Shown: positions 34,036-44,467, counted from the first letter of the stretch. The stretch: 64,000 bases of DNA from Candidatus Regiella endosymbiont of Tuberolachnus salignus (GCF_964020115.1 NZ_OZ026542.1:1550001-1614000), one strand, 5' to 3'. The notes: a model not told the origin generated them from the sequence alone. Made by a program: numbers and translations.

Positions 34036-34154
34036 TACCCTTCGCCTTTGAAGCCGCCGCGTTGTTGACTGCGGGTGTTCGCCCTCATGGTATGTCCACG
34101 CTCATCGGCCTCACACCTTGGCAGCCGAAGGCAACTTCAAAGGCGAAGGGTATA
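34036..34154 (+). repeat. Family A palindromic repeat
   Basis: Opens ttacccttcgcctttgaagc and closes cttcaaaggcgaagggtata, with ctgcgggtgttcgccctcat inside. It lies between the yqjC fragment and the rnpB terminator. Confidence 0.85.
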
Positions 34155-34184
34155 TAAAGAAAATTATCTAAAAAATAGGTTAAT

Positions 34185-34217
34185 AAAAACCCTGTATCGC
34201 AGAGCGATACAGGGTTT
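34185..34217 (-). terminator. Rho-independent terminator of rnpB
   Basis: Perfect inverted repeat AAACCCTGTATCGC with a 3-4 base loop, followed on the minus strand by a run of T. It lies just past the rnpB 3' end. Confidence 0.85.
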
Positions 34218-34224
34218 AATGATT

Positions 34225-34662
<438 letters not shown>

Positions 34663-34707
34663 AGCCCAATTATAGCCACATCAAAGTAAAATGCTATGAT
34701 TCTCTTA

Positions 34708-35589
34708 TCAGGAGCCGTTTATTTGATCTTGCTTGGAATTGAGGGCATGACGATAAAGACTGTTTTTGTTCACATTATGAATTTCAGCAGTTAACTTGGC
34801 GGCGGTTTTTAACGGCAATGTTTGCCGCAATAATGCTAAAGTATGCAACGCTACCTTAGGAAGAGCATCGTCAAACAACGCTTGATATCCCTCAACAATT
34901 AAGACCATTTCACCTCGCTGACGATATTCATTTTGCTGCACCCAATCTAACAATTCGCCCACTGGGGCACCATAAATAGATTCCCACTTTTTAGTTAACT
35001 CTCGCGCCAGCACGACATAACGTTGTGCACCAAATACACTGATCATATCTTGTAGGCTTTCTATCAGCCGATGGGGAGCCTCGAAAAAGATTAGAGTGCG
35101 AGGCTCTTCAAGCAGCGACTGCAGTGTATCCTGACGTCCTTTTTTTTTGGCGGGTAAAAAACCTTCGTAACAAAAGCGATTAGATGCAACCCCTGCCGCT
35201 GACAGCGCGGTAATAGCAGCACAGGCTCCTGGCAGCGGTATCACTCTAATAGCGCTTTCACGACAACGCCGCACTAAATAATAACCAGGATCATTAATTA
35301 AGGGAGTACCAGCATCAGAAACCAAGGCTATACTTTGACCATCTTGTAATTTTTTTAGTAAATAATCCGTTTTTTGTTTTTCATTATGATCATGGAACGC
35401 CGATAATCGCTGGGTATTAATAGCGAAATGTTTCAAAAGTTGCCTTGTATTGCGCGTATCTTCTGCTGCAATCACATCAACGTTTTTCAATACTTCTAAC
35501 GCCCGATAGGTTATATCATCAAGATTACCAATAGGGGTGGGTACTACATACAAGGTTGATGCAGTAACCACTGTGTCGGGCTCATTCAT
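34708..35589 (-). CDS. rsmI: 16S rRNA 2'-O-ribose C1402 methyltransferase
   Basis: SAM-dependent tetrapyrrole-methylase-fold enzyme that methylates C1402 of 16S rRNA. It has 293 residues: [57 protein letters not shown] and [14 protein letters not shown]. It is divergent from lpoA, the same arrangement as yraL-yraM in E. coli. Confidence 0.97.
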   Translation of the reverse strand: MNEPDTVVTASTLYVVPTPIGNLDDITYRALEVLKNVDVIAAEDTRNTRQLLKHFAINTQRLSAFHDHNEKQKTDYLLKKLQDGQSIALVSDAGTPLINDPGYYLVRRCRESAIRVIPLPGACAAITALSAAGVASNRFCYEGFLPAKKKGRQDTLQSLLEEPRTLIFFEAPHRLIESLQDMISVFGAQRYVVLARELTKKWESIYGAPVGELLDWVQQNEYRQRGEMVLIVEGYQALFDDALPKVALHTLALLRQTLPLKTAAKLTAEIHNVNKNSLYRHALNSKQDQINGS

Positions 35590-35669
35590 TGGACCTCTGA
35601 AAGCATAGGGATGGGTCTGTAGTTAAAGTGCGCTCGCGAAGCGCCGCACATAGAGTTTACAAAGAAGTA

Positions 35670-35785
35670 CATTAGGGATTAAAAGGTGAAAAATGCTCAT
35701 TTACCTTATGTAAACTGCGCTTTTTTTCCCATTTTTTTTCATCTTTGCATTTTTTAACACAAAAAAATTAGAGCGGGCTCTCAGA
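35670..35785 (+). repeat. Partial family C repeat
   Basis: Contains aaatgctcatttaccttatg, taaactgcgctttttttccc and a final gagcgggctctcag, the family C interior and a degenerate right end. It lies in the divergent rsmI-lpoA spacer. Confidence 0.6.
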
Positions 35786-35883
35786 AATTTTATCCTGCAT
35801 GGCCATTATAAAAGGCGCTATTGTTTCATTCGTATTATCGCTTTAATATTAGCCGTCTTGAAAAAACATTACTGGATACAGTT

Positions 35884-37584
35884 ATGCTTTCCTCAAAATT
35901 TGTTCGCACTTTCGTTTATATTGATAGTCAGTCTAAAATTTTTGTTACCGTTATCGGGATGGTTTTTATCTTGGTAGGTTGTACTGGCTATGCCCCACAA
36001 ATGCCGCCCCCATCAACGCTACAGAACAAAATAATTACTGATACCGGACAACAAAAGAAAAACAACCAAGATAATAACAAATCAGACAGACAATTACGCC
36101 TCATTCGTGGTTACATTTCTCAAGAACCGCTACTTAAAGATAGAACAGATCATCAAGATAATATCGATAGTACCTGGTTGGCTCTGACGAAATTTACTCC
36201 CCAATCACTCAACGATTTAATAATCAATCCTGATGAGGTAGTGTTACAGGGCTGGCTTGATTTAACTCGCCTCTATCACGATAGACAACAATATGAAAAT
36301 CGACTAAAAATAGAGGTCGAAAACTGGCAAACCCTTCATCCGCATCATCCAGCGGCGAAAAAGCTTCCAACCTCATTAAAAAGGAAGGTTGGTTCTGTTC
36401 AGGCTTCAACAACTAAAATTGCGCTATTACTACCATTGAGTGGTTCAACCAAAATCTTTGGTGAGGCTATTAAACAAGGTTTTTTCGCCGCCCAGAGTGA
36501 ATCATTGTCAATACCGATTCCAGACAGTGATCATGCGAATCTAGACAATTTAGACAAAGAAGAGAAACCAATAATCGCCTCTGAATTAAGCGTTACACCA
36601 CCGCTCTCCTCGCCTATAAAAGTGTATGATACTAAAAAACAATCTATTTCATCATTACTGATTCAAGCGCAGCAAGACGGGGCTACATTAGTGGTCGGGC
36701 CATTACTTAAACCAGAGGTAGCACAATTATCAAAAATTCCGACAACATTGAATATATTGGCGTTAAATCAAACTGAAAAAAATGAAAGTCATCCCAATAT
36801 TTGTTATTTTTCTTTATCACCAACAGATGAGGCAAGTGATGCGGCACACCATCTGTGGCAGCGAAAAATGAGAAAGCCATTACTGATTATTCCACGGGGA
36901 AACTTTGGTGATCGTATTGCTAAAGCTTTTATCCAAGAATGGCAAAAAATAGGCGGTGGATCTGTTTTGCAACAGCGATTTGGGTCGGTTGATGAGCTGA
37001 AAAAAGCGATAAACCGTGGCCAAACTAAACCTTTTAATAATGCTATGCCGCTCTCAACAGAGTTGCAATCATCTCGCACTACTGAATCCAAGGGTGCTCA
37101 GCGAGGGATCCCTGCTACTATCGCCAATAATTATGTCGATGCCGTTTATATTGTGGCAAAACCAGAAGAAATAATATTAATTAAATCTATAATTGATATT
37201 ATGAATGAATCATCTGCTAAACCTGCGTTGTTCGCTAGCTCACGTAGCAATCAGGCTAATATTAATTACGATAATCGTTTAGAAATGGAAGGCGTGCAAT
37301 TTAGTGAAATTCCATTGATAGCGGGGTCAAATCCTTCATTAATGAAGCAAGTAGCGGCTAAATATGACCATGATTATTCTTTGATACGTTTGTACGCTAT
37401 GGGAATGGATGCTTGGGTATTAGCCCAGTATTTTGATGAAATACGCCAAATTCCTAGCTTTCAACTGCCAGGAACGACTGGCCATTTAAGTATTACAAGT
37501 GACTGTGTGATTAACCGTAAGTTGCCATGGCTACAGTACTGTCAGGGCAAGTTTATCCCTGTAAAAAATGGAGAGGGACTTTAA
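35884..37584 (+). CDS. lpoA: Penicillin-binding protein activator LpoA, lacking most of the TPR region
   Basis: Outer-membrane lipoprotein that stimulates the transpeptidase PBP1A. The start at 35884 (MLSSKFVRTFVYIDS) gives 566 residues, with a lipoprotein signal ending LVGC. The C-terminal substrate-binding-like domain is complete (KIALLLPLSGSTKIFGEAIK, QDGATLVVGPLL, NICYFSLSPTDEASDAA, CVINRKLPWLQYCQG). Between the lipobox and SQEPLLKDRTDHQDNID about 100 residues of the E. coli N-terminal TPR-like domain are missing. An upstream ATG at 35821 would bury the signal peptide. Confidence 0.93.
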   Translation: MLSSKFVRTFVYIDSQSKIFVTVIGMVFILVGCTGYAPQMPPPSTLQNKIITDTGQQKKNNQDNNKSDRQLRLIRGYISQEPLLKDRTDHQDNIDSTWLALTKFTPQSLNDLIINPDEVVLQGWLDLTRLYHDRQQYENRLKIEVENWQTLHPHHPAAKKLPTSLKRKVGSVQASTTKIALLLPLSGSTKIFGEAIKQGFFAAQSESLSIPIPDSDHANLDNLDKEEKPIIASELSVTPPLSSPIKVYDTKKQSISSLLIQAQQDGATLVVGPLLKPEVAQLSKIPTTLNILALNQTEKNESHPNICYFSLSPTDEASDAAHHLWQRKMRKPLLIIPRGNFGDRIAKAFIQEWQKIGGGSVLQQRFGSVDELKKAINRGQTKPFNNAMPLSTELQSSRTTESKGAQRGIPATIANNYVDAVYIVAKPEEIILIKSIIDIMNESSAKPALFASSRSNQANINYDNRLEMEGVQFSEIPLIAGSNPSLMKQVAAKYDHDYSLIRLYAMGMDAWVLAQYFDEIRQIPSFQLPGTTGHLSITSDCVINRKLPWLQYCQGKFIPVKNGEGL

Positions 37585-37685
37585 AAAATTTTGGGGTGTG
37601 AATCCGCCTAGAAGCCCAAAACAGAGTGTGCAGCGTACAAGAGGTGAGAGCCATGAAGATAGTGGGCTCCGTGTAATGTGGAATT

Positions 37686-37868
37686 TATACCCACAGCCCT
37701 TGAAGTTGCCTTCGGCTGCCAGGGCGGGCGACCGATGAGCGTATACCCAATGAATTTCGAGTTTACGACAAGGCGGCAATCAATCGAATCCCAGGAGTGT
37801 ACAGATAGTAAATGACCGGGATGAGTGACGCTGCCTCCGCAGCCGTAACTTGAAAGGCGAAGGGTATA
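37686..37868 (-). repeat. Composite repeat: family B with family A right arm (inverted copy)
   Basis: 37686-37741 is the family A right half (tatacccacagcccttgaag, ttgccttcggctgccaggg). 37742-37868 is a complete family B copy (tatacccaatgaatttcgag to cttgaaaggcgaagggtata). On the minus strand this is the same B-to-A order as at 8408-8580. Confidence 0.85.
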
Positions 37869-37905
37869 GGCTCTTAGTTGATTTTCAGTAAGTCTATGAG
37901 TTTGG

Positions 37906-38325
37906 GTGGGACAAAAAATCATGGATAAACATTCTAATCAAAGAAACAAGGGCAGTGGTTATGAAATATTAGCGCGTCGATATCTTGAACAAGCGGGATT
38001 ACTATTTCATTCTTCCAACGTTGTTTTGCGCGGTGGTGAAATAGACATTGTGATGCGTGATGGAGGAATTTGGGTGTTTGTTGAAGTACGTTTTCGGAAT
38101 GATGCCGCTTTTGGTGGTGCCGCTGCTAGCATCATTTACACTAAACGACGGCGGTTATGTCATGCTGCTGCAGTTTGGCTAGCAAGGCATGGAGCTAGTT
38201 TTGATACCTCACTTTGCCGTTTTGATGTTATTGCTATTACCGGCCATCAAATAGAATGGTTCCCTAATGCGTTTAATACAGAATTCACACCAGGCAGTAG
38301 GTTTTACAAAAAACCTAATCAATGA
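37906..38325 (+). CDS. yraN: UPF0102 family protein YraN (nuclease-like fold)
   Basis: 139 residues from GTG at 37906, or 134 from ATG at 37921. It is a small protein of the restriction-endonuclease-like fold, with [12 protein letters not shown] and [17 protein letters not shown] giving the PD-(D/E)xK-like acidic residues. The biochemical role in bacteria is not established. It lies between lpoA and diaA, as in E. coli. Confidence 0.92.
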   Translation: MGQKIMDKHSNQRNKGSGYEILARRYLEQAGLLFHSSNVVLRGGEIDIVMRDGGIWVFVEVRFRNDAAFGGAAASIIYTKRRRLCHAAAVWLARHGASFDTSLCRFDVIAITGHQIEWFPNAFNTEFTPGSRFYKKPNQ

Positions 38326-38326
38326 G

Positions 38327-38562
38327 CATTTTGAGCTAACTTTTTGATCAAATATTAGTGAGCACTAAGGGACTATTCAAAATCTTTTTTGATAAAAGAC
38401 TTCTTGCAAAACCGTCGCGCGTGGTGTGAAGTCAAGGCATCTGGCTCACAGCAATCGCTGTGTATACGAGTAAATGAAGACTGCGAGCACCGGTAACGTA
38501 GAAATTCACAGCAAGAAGTCTAAAACATCAGTGAGCATAGGAAATTTCGAACAGGCTCTAAG
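38327..38562 (+). repeat. Family C repeat interrupted by a family D repeat
   Basis: Family C parts flank the region (tgagcattttgagctaactt at the left, aaatttcgaacaggctctaa at the right). Inside, 38397-38520 is family D: gacttcttgcaaaaccgtcg, ggtgtgaagtcaaggca and acagcaagaagtct, with inverted ends. The same nesting recurs at 59015-59220, so D sits in a fixed position of C or is an ancestral part of it. Confidence 0.65.
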
Positions 38563-38623
38563 GTATTTCGGGTGGGTGCTCGTAGCACGAGCCCATAATT
38601 AATTTACTAAATGGATGAAATGA

Positions 38624-39214
38624 ATGACTGTGTGGGACGAGAGAATTAAAATTGCCTTTACTGAAAGTATTCAAACTAAAATTCAAGCAGCAGAAACGCT
38701 ACCTGCTAATATATCCATTGCAGCCAATATATTAGTTAATGCACTGCTGAATGATAATAAAATTCTCTGTTGCGGTGATAGTGCATCGGCAACACATGCT
38801 CAATACTTTGCCAGCAATATGATAAATCGTTTCGAAGCAGAACGACCAAGCTTACCTGTAATAGCCTTAAATGGAAACATGGGCATGCTCACGGAAGAAG
38901 TTTACGCCAAACAAATAAAGGCTATTGGACGGGAAGATGATGTTTTGTTAGTTATTTCTACGCGATGCAACAGCAATGATATAGTGAAAGCAATGGCAGA
39001 GGCAGTCACGCGGAGTATGAAAATTGTTGCGCTTACCGGTTGTGATGGTGGTAAATTATGTGGTCTACTCATTTCACAACAAAGTGTAGAAATTCGTGTG
39101 CCTTCCTCACACAGTGCTCATATACATGAAATACATACGTTGGTGATAAATTGTTTGTCTGATTTAATTGATCACGCTTTATTTTCCCCTCAATTTCCCT
39201 CTCAAGATACTTGA
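38624..39214 (+). CDS. diaA: DnaA initiator-associating protein DiaA
   Basis: SIS-fold protein that binds DnaA domain I and promotes initiator assembly at oriC. It has 196 residues with an N-terminal [53 protein letters not shown] and a C-terminal [20 protein letters not shown]. The segment between SLPVIALN and EEVYAKQ is about 8 residues shorter than in E. coli (GNMGMLT replaces the NDRLH-containing loop). The gene order matches yraNO-yraP. Confidence 0.93.
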   Translation: MTVWDERIKIAFTESIQTKIQAAETLPANISIAANILVNALLNDNKILCCGDSASATHAQYFASNMINRFEAERPSLPVIALNGNMGMLTEEVYAKQIKAIGREDDVLLVISTRCNSNDIVKAMAEAVTRSMKIVALTGCDGGKLCGLLISQQSVEIRVPSSHSAHIHEIHTLVINCLSDLIDHALFSPQFPSQDT

Positions 39215-39224
39215 AGGAGTAACA

Positions 39225-39809
39225 ATGAAAATTGCGGTCTTTTTGGGTGCATTATGCGGTGCACTACTGTTACAAGGTTGTGTTAGCGCCGTCTTTGTGG
39301 GGGGGGTGGCAGTGGCCACAAAATCGGCTAAAGATCCACGCACTCTTGGTACTCAAATTGATGACGGCAAGTTAGAAATTTTTATCACTAAAGCATTAAA
39401 TAAAGATCCAAAGTTAAAAAAGTTGAAAAAAAAGGCGCGTGTGATTGCCACCGTTTATCAAAAAAAAGTTCTACTCACCGGTCAAGTACCTGACCGTACG
39501 TCATCTGATCGTGCTAAAGAAATTGCGATGAGTGTAGAAGGGACTAATGAAATATATAATGAAATTCGGCAGGGAAACATAATAGATCTGGCAACAATTA
39601 CAAATGATACTTGGATCACCACCCAAATACGTTCCTTGCTCTTAGCCAGTGATTCAGTTAAATTCTCTAACGTTAAGGTTATTACCGAGAACAGTGAGGT
39701 GTTTCTATTAGGCTTAGTAACTCAACAAGAAGAACAGGCCGCAGCAGATATAGCCAGTAAAGTTAATGGAGTGAAGCGTGTAATTACCGTTTTTACTCGT
39801 GTAAAATAG
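39225..39809 (+). CDS. dolP: Outer-membrane lipoprotein DolP (dual BON domain)
   Basis: Division- and outer-membrane-integrity lipoprotein, formerly YraP. The start at 39225 follows GAAGGAG; 194 residues. Lipoprotein signal MKIAVFLGALCGALLLQGC, then two BON domains (about 45-115 and 120-190) with KVLLTGQVPDRTSSDRAKEI and EVFLLGLVTQQEEQAAADIA. It starts 10 bp after the diaA stop, so it is probably cotranscribed. Confidence 0.95.
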   Translation: MKIAVFLGALCGALLLQGCVSAVFVGGVAVATKSAKDPRTLGTQIDDGKLEIFITKALNKDPKLKKLKKKARVIATVYQKKVLLTGQVPDRTSSDRAKEIAMSVEGTNEIYNEIRQGNIIDLATITNDTWITTQIRSLLLASDSVKFSNVKVITENSEVFLLGLVTQQEEQAAADIASKVNGVKRVITVFTRVK

Positions 39810-39949
39810 TTTCTCCGTCGTTGGTTTTTTATCTTCTTATTCATTTAGCCTGTATAACTAAAAAATAGCAATCTCCATCACATATTTGAATCATTTTTAT
39901 AACAATCAGACTGATGATTTGCTATCTTGTTTATGACGATGGATTTAAT

Positions 39950-40001
39950 GGTCTATTCAAAATTATTTCTAGCAAGTACAAAAGATTTCGAATAGCCTTC
40001 A
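39950..40001 (+). repeat. Family C end fragments at the arcB 3' end
   Basis: atggtctattcaaaattatt and caaaagatttcgaatagcct are shortened left and right ends of family C. The right end runs into the arcB stop codon (TGA, read from 40001 to 39999). Confidence 0.5.
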
Positions 40002-42392
40002 AGGCCTATCAGAATTTCCCTGGTGATTAGCGCAATCTTCGCGCACCCCGGCTCCGGTCGGGGTTATTTTTTCAGCATTGACAAGCCATTCACGTAAAGC
40101 CTGAACATCGTTGTGCCATTCCAGTTTTAGTTCATCAATCCAATCCTGCACATTATCTGACCATGCGGGCAATGAGGGTGTCTGTATCTGTTGTGCTAGT
40201 TGATATAGATGGCGTAAACCGACTGATCCAGCAGCCCCTTTAATTTTGTGTGCTTCTTGTGCGATACCATTTTGATCTCGTGCAATCATATTCGAATCTA
40301 ATACTTCCAAATATCCTGGCATCATCTGCTCAAAGAGTTTCAGGCTCTGCTTGATTAACTCCGGTCCAATTAATTGCATATATTGTTCTAATATTTCAAT
40401 ATCAAGTAAGGATCCATTATTCTGCATTGATTTATCTTCCTGTTGTATCGCAGGAATAGCGGCGGAGTGGAGCCAAAATCGTCTAATCATTACCGTAAGA
40501 GCGACAATAGATAGCGGTTTACTCAGCACATCATCCATTCCTGCATCCAAATATTCTTTTCTGTCTTTTAAGACATTAGCTGTTAATGCCACTAATGAAG
40601 GCAACTTGTGTTGCACATACTTCTCTCTGATCCGGCGAGCAATATCCAAGCCGCTCATATCAGGAAGTTGAATATCCAATAATACTAAATCGAAATCATC
40701 TGGACTAAACACCAGCAAGGCATCATGTCCATTCATTGCCACTTCAACACTGCTACCCAACTTTTCTAACGCCGAACGGGCAACGATGACATTGAGTTCA
40801 ATATCCTCAACCAACAAAACACGTAGGGAAGGCAAAAGCACATTATCGTTACTCTGTGTGATGGTTTTCACTGCTTCAACTCTAATTGATAGGGTGAAAC
40901 ATGAGCCTACTCCCAGTATGCTTTTTACTTTAATCGCTCCGCCCATACTTTCGGCTAAACGCTTAGATACTGCCAGTCCAATTCCTGTACCTGTTGCCGG
41001 GCGCCGCCCATTACCGTCTTTCACTTGATAATACATCGCAAAAATTTTGTCCTGTTCTTCTTCAGCAATCCCCATACCAGAATCTTCTACTACAAAAATC
41101 AAGCGGCCATCAGTTTCATAGCGTACTTGCAACCTGATCTTTCCCTGCTGAGTAAATTTGACAGCATTGCCAATCAGATTCCACAATATTTGGCGCAAGC
41201 GGGTACCATCGGTGATCACTTGTTTGGGTAAATCGCCTTGGGGCTCCATTATGAATTGCAAATTTTTAGGCTGCACCAATAAACCAGACAAATACTCTAA
41301 ATCTAAAATAAAACTAGTTAAATCAATAGATTGATTGTTTAAGCACATTTTGCGCTGTTCGAGTTTATCCAACTCAATAATATCATTAAATATATTGCCT
41401 AATGTAATAGCACTTATATGAATCGTTTTAAGATATTTTAGTTGCTCAGCATTTAATTGAGTATCAAGCAAAATGTGGCTTAACCCGACAATACCATTAA
41501 GCGGTGTGCGTAATTCATGACTGATAGTTGAAATAAAAGTGGTTTTCTCTCTACTGGCATTTTCAAGCGCTTCTTGGTAGCGTTTACGTTCAGTGATATC
41601 ACGGCCAAAACCCATCAATCCATGCTGTTTTCCTACCCGATCATAAAATGGTACTTTTCGCAATTCAAAACAGGCTTTGCGACCATCAGGATAAACCAGC
41701 CAAAGTTCATAGGTTAGAGAAACATTATGTCGTAATACTTCTTCATCGGTTGCTAATACTTTTTTTGCAATATCAGATGGGTAGACATCATTTGGTGTTA
41801 AACCAACCAATTGTTTTTCACTTTTTCCCAGCAACAGTTCTATCGCCCGATTGCAGCCGGAGAATTCATTATTTTCATTACGGTAATAGACTAAATCGGG
41901 TGAGGCATTAAGAAACGAACGCAATAAAGAAGATTGTTGCGCAAGTTCAATCTGGGCTTGCTCACGTTGCTGCATTTCTTTTTTCAGCTTAGCGACTATT
42001 TTCTGACGTGCTTTTTCGGCTTTCTCACGTTCGACAATTTCTTGGTTAAGCTGAGTAATATTTTGTGTGAGTTGTTGATTAAGTTCTAAATCTCGAAAAC
42101 GCATAATTGCTAATATATCCACTAAACGAGCCAGCTGTTGTCTTGATTCTTCCAATTGTTCAACCACCACAGACAGAAAATAAACGGCCCAAGGCGTAAT
42201 CAACAGACCAAAAAAAACAGAACGGATAATATCAACACTTTCGACTGAACCACGCAATAATAATGTGACTGCCGTTTGAACTAATATCGCTAAAATTACC
42301 AATATCGATGCCAGCAACAACGAAAAGCGCACTAATCCTAATTTAACCATTAAATCAACATAGCATTGCGCTAATACTCTGATTTTATTCAT
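39999..42392 (-). CDS. arcB: Aerobic respiration control sensor kinase ArcB
   Basis: Tripartite hybrid kinase that senses quinone redox state and phosphorylates ArcA. It has 797 residues (E. coli 778). Two membrane helices lie at about 25-45 and 58-77. The PAS domain keeps both redox cysteines (EFSGCNRAIE and GRKACFELRK). His kinase ISHELRTPLNGIVGLS, ATP domain GTGIGLAVSKRLAE, receiver Asp in LVLLDIQLPDMSG and HPt histidine in AHKIKGAAGSVGL are all present. The C-terminus runs about 20 residues past the family end (PTGAGVREDCANHQGNSDRP), next to a repeat fragment. Confidence 0.97.
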   Translation of the reverse strand: MNKIRVLAQCYVDLMVKLGLVRFSLLLASILVILAILVQTAVTLLLRGSVESVDIIRSVFFGLLITPWAVYFLSVVVEQLEESRQQLARLVDILAIMRFRDLELNQQLTQNITQLNQEIVEREKAEKARQKIVAKLKKEMQQREQAQIELAQQSSLLRSFLNASPDLVYYRNENNEFSGCNRAIELLLGKSEKQLVGLTPNDVYPSDIAKKVLATDEEVLRHNVSLTYELWLVYPDGRKACFELRKVPFYDRVGKQHGLMGFGRDITERKRYQEALENASREKTTFISTISHELRTPLNGIVGLSHILLDTQLNAEQLKYLKTIHISAITLGNIFNDIIELDKLEQRKMCLNNQSIDLTSFILDLEYLSGLLVQPKNLQFIMEPQGDLPKQVITDGTRLRQILWNLIGNAVKFTQQGKIRLQVRYETDGRLIFVVEDSGMGIAEEEQDKIFAMYYQVKDGNGRRPATGTGIGLAVSKRLAESMGGAIKVKSILGVGSCFTLSIRVEAVKTITQSNDNVLLPSLRVLLVEDIELNVIVARSALEKLGSSVEVAMNGHDALLVFSPDDFDLVLLDIQLPDMSGLDIARRIREKYVQHKLPSLVALTANVLKDRKEYLDAGMDDVLSKPLSIVALTVMIRRFWLHSAAIPAIQQEDKSMQNNGSLLDIEILEQYMQLIGPELIKQSLKLFEQMMPGYLEVLDSNMIARDQNGIAQEAHKIKGAAGSVGLRHLYQLAQQIQTPSLPAWSDNVQDWIDELKLEWHNDVQALREWLVNAEKITPTGAGVREDCANHQGNSDRP

Positions 42393-42718
42393 AACAACTC
42401 CTGTTAGTATTGCTATGGTAAATCATTTGGTTAATGAAAAAATGTTTTTATTATTACCATCATTGCTCCGAAAGGGAATTCCGCCGATATAAAGCGGGAG
42501 TGTCTGGAATGCTTTATTGCATATTTCTGCATTGCATTTTACCCTTTTCAAGGTGTATGTCTTAACCTGTACTTTACTCTATCAAGAGAGCAAAATTTAT
42601 TTATTATAAAAATCAATAAATTAAAATACATAAATCACAATCAATCGAAATCAGGTCAAAATGCCGAGCAAAGTATTTCGTATATCTTACTTGATAAGCT
42701 AAAAATCATGAATTGATA
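42393..42718. other. arcB upstream region and edge of prophage-derived DNA
   Basis: 326 bp between the arcB start and the integrase stop. It should contain the arcB promoter and, next to the integrase end, possibly an attachment site. I found no direct repeat that identifies an att core. Confidence 0.4.
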
Positions 42719-43606
42719 TCAGATTTCGTCCCACTCACTCCCTCTGCTATCACGATATTTATCTGTCATGGCAGAGGATTTATGCCCCAGCAATTTTTGT
42801 GCAAAATCCTTACCTCTGGCTTCACTGTGTAGCCTCGCGGATAAACTTCTGATTTCGTGAAATGAGGGCGGTGTACCCTGCCATTGCAAACCAGATTTTT
42901 CTCTTGATCCTGTAAAACCTTGAGACAAGCTTCTAGGATTGAAGTGAGTTTTTTTCTTCCCTATAAATACGTACTCTTCATCCCTTATTTGTTGCCGACA
43001 ATCATTGAGAATACCTTCAAGGTTCTTATCAATCACTTCCAGACTCAAGGTTAAGGGTATCGCCAATTTCATTCCTGTTTTCTGTTGCTTTACCCACCAT
43101 TTACCATCATAAATATCGTGCCACCGCATCCGTTGGATATCTCCCACTCTTTGACCTGTGAGCAAGGCTAAATCCATACTCAGCGCTACCCATGGCTGCC
43201 GTTTGTTTGCCACCCCTCTAATTACCAGAAAATCTTCCAGTGATAAGCGTTCACGCTGTACCTGTACACGAGGGCTTTTTGTCGCTGTAGCCGGATTGGT
43301 CGCCAAATGCCCTTCTGCAATGGCTTCGTTAAACATATCGATCAACAAACTGCGGATTAATTTGGCGGTGGTGGTTTTACCTTGATTGCTGTAACTGTTT
43401 ATAAATTCAGCAATCTCTTTGGTGGTAAGGGTATTCAGCGTTTTATCAGCAAAAGCATGGGTAATGGCTGCTAATCTTGATTGGTAGTCTGCGAGTGTCT
43501 TATAGCATAGGTGGTATATGACACCAGAGCGTACCCATCGGCGTACTTGTTCCATGCAACGCGGGCGGGGTTGGTTTCCATTCCATTGCTTAAGGCTGAC
43601 TTCCAT
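42719..43606 (-). CDS. int: Lambda-type tyrosine recombinase (integrase), N-terminus short
   Basis: 295 residues aligned with lambda Int from about residue 60 on: TLTTKEIAEFINSYSNQGKT, AKLIRSLLIDMFNEAIAEGH, LLTGQRVGDIQRMRWHDI (catalytic Arg), PPSFHEIRSLSARLHSEARG (His/Arg), LLGHKSSAMTDKYRDSRG (His, nucleophile Tyr), ending EWDEI. The arm-type DNA-binding N-terminal domain of lambda Int is replaced by an unrelated 30-residue start. Catalytic residues are complete, so core strand exchange could survive while arm-site binding is doubtful. Confidence 0.9.
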   Translation of the reverse strand: MEVSLKQWNGNQPRPRCMEQVRRWVRSGVIYHLCYKTLADYQSRLAAITHAFADKTLNTLTTKEIAEFINSYSNQGKTTTAKLIRSLLIDMFNEAIAEGHLATNPATATKSPRVQVQRERLSLEDFLVIRGVANKRQPWVALSMDLALLTGQRVGDIQRMRWHDIYDGKWWVKQQKTGMKLAIPLTLSLEVIDKNLEGILNDCRQQIRDEEYVFIGKKKTHFNPRSLSQGFTGSREKSGLQWQGTPPSFHEIRSLSARLHSEARGKDFAQKLLGHKSSAMTDKYRDSRGSEWDEI

Positions 43607-43938
43607 TGTCGTTTTCTCTTTGTTAAGGTTAAAAATGTCATCACGTCGTCCGTGTTTTAAACGGAAAAGTTACAGAAGGTAATTTGAATAAATTTATTTC
43701 AACAATAAAAAATAATGACGGCTCCTCTTTAATAAAAAGAAGTCCGTCAGTGATGAAAAAATAAGAGGGTGAATGACGATCAATCAACAAAAATAATAGT
43801 ATTGACAATTTTCAGGTATTATTACCCTTCATCCTCCTCCTTATTTTTAGCAAAAAAATGGCGTTAAATATCTATCCGATAAAAATAACCGAAATCAAAA
43901 GAGCGATTATTTTTCTTTTATTCTTTCATGATATTTTT
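43607..43938. other. Spacer upstream of the integrase
   Basis: 332 bp, AT-rich, no supported gene. The segment aataaaaagaagtccgtcag could form a weak hairpin but is not assigned. Confidence 0.4.
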
Positions 43939-44127
43939 TTAATTTTCCAGCGCAGCAATAATATTATCGCTAGCGCTTTCAGCATAATGCTGGATCAGGT
44001 AATGAATAAAATTATCTGGTGTGACCGTACATTCACAATGAACGCTCACCGAAGCGGCGTATTTTTCCAGTGTTTGGTAGAGTGGGGTGGAAATAGTTAT
44101 TTTCTTTTCAGTCTCAGTAGATAACAT
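43939..44127 (-). CDS. Hypothetical small protein, prophage region
   Basis: 62 residues, MLSTETEKKITISTPLYQTL then EKYAASVSVHCECTVTPDNF. Not recognised. The IxISxPLYQTLEKYA start followed by a helical tail resembles small ribbon-helix-helix DNA-binding proteins, but that is only a visual likeness. It overlaps the preceding small gene by 14 bp, so the two are probably coupled. Confidence 0.45.
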   Translation of the reverse strand: MLSTETEKKITISTPLYQTLEKYAASVSVHCECTVTPDNFIHYLIQHYAESASDNIIAALEN

Positions 44128-44254
44128 GCGTTTTCTCCTGCTTAAATAAACACATTAATCGAGTAAACCAGGTTTTATTTTTTTCTCTCCGTTTGGCAGC
44201 TAATAGCTTATTCCTTAATGCGCGTTTTCTGATTCTGCTTTGTTTGTTACTCAT
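44114..44254 (-). CDS. Hypothetical basic 46-residue protein, prophage region
   Basis: MSNKQSRIRKRALRNKLLAA then KRREKNKTWFTRLMCLFKQE. Very basic; the start is preceded by AAAGGAGCGG. Not recognised. A longer frame to 44326 is unsupported. Likely a small phage or regulatory protein; no function proposed. Confidence 0.45.
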   Translation of the reverse strand: MSNKQSRIRKRALRNKLLAAKRREKNKTWFTRLMCLFKQEKTHVIY

Positions 44255-44467
44255 AATGATCCGCTCCTTTTTTTTCAAAAAATTGGATGCCAAGTAAGAG
44301 GCATTCTTGGAAAAAATAACGATCAAAACCGGTTTGATGGTAAAATATTTTAAATTCCCGCAATGAATTTACTTTTGCCTTTGGGTCGATAATACGTATT
44401 CTATTTTTTATTTATCGTGATTTCCCTGGTGATCAAAGTGTGTAATAAATAAAAGATAATCTGCCAT

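Noticed and set aside
34036..34154. Considered whether regularly spaced family A/B/C repeats form a CRISPR array
   Set aside because: Copies are tens of bases to tens of kilobases apart, vary in length and orientation, have no uniform spacers and no cas genes nearby.
42393..42718. Searched for a prophage attachment core beside the integrase
   Set aside because: No direct repeat with another site in the window could be recognised by eye; the prophage is too fragmented to define its far end.
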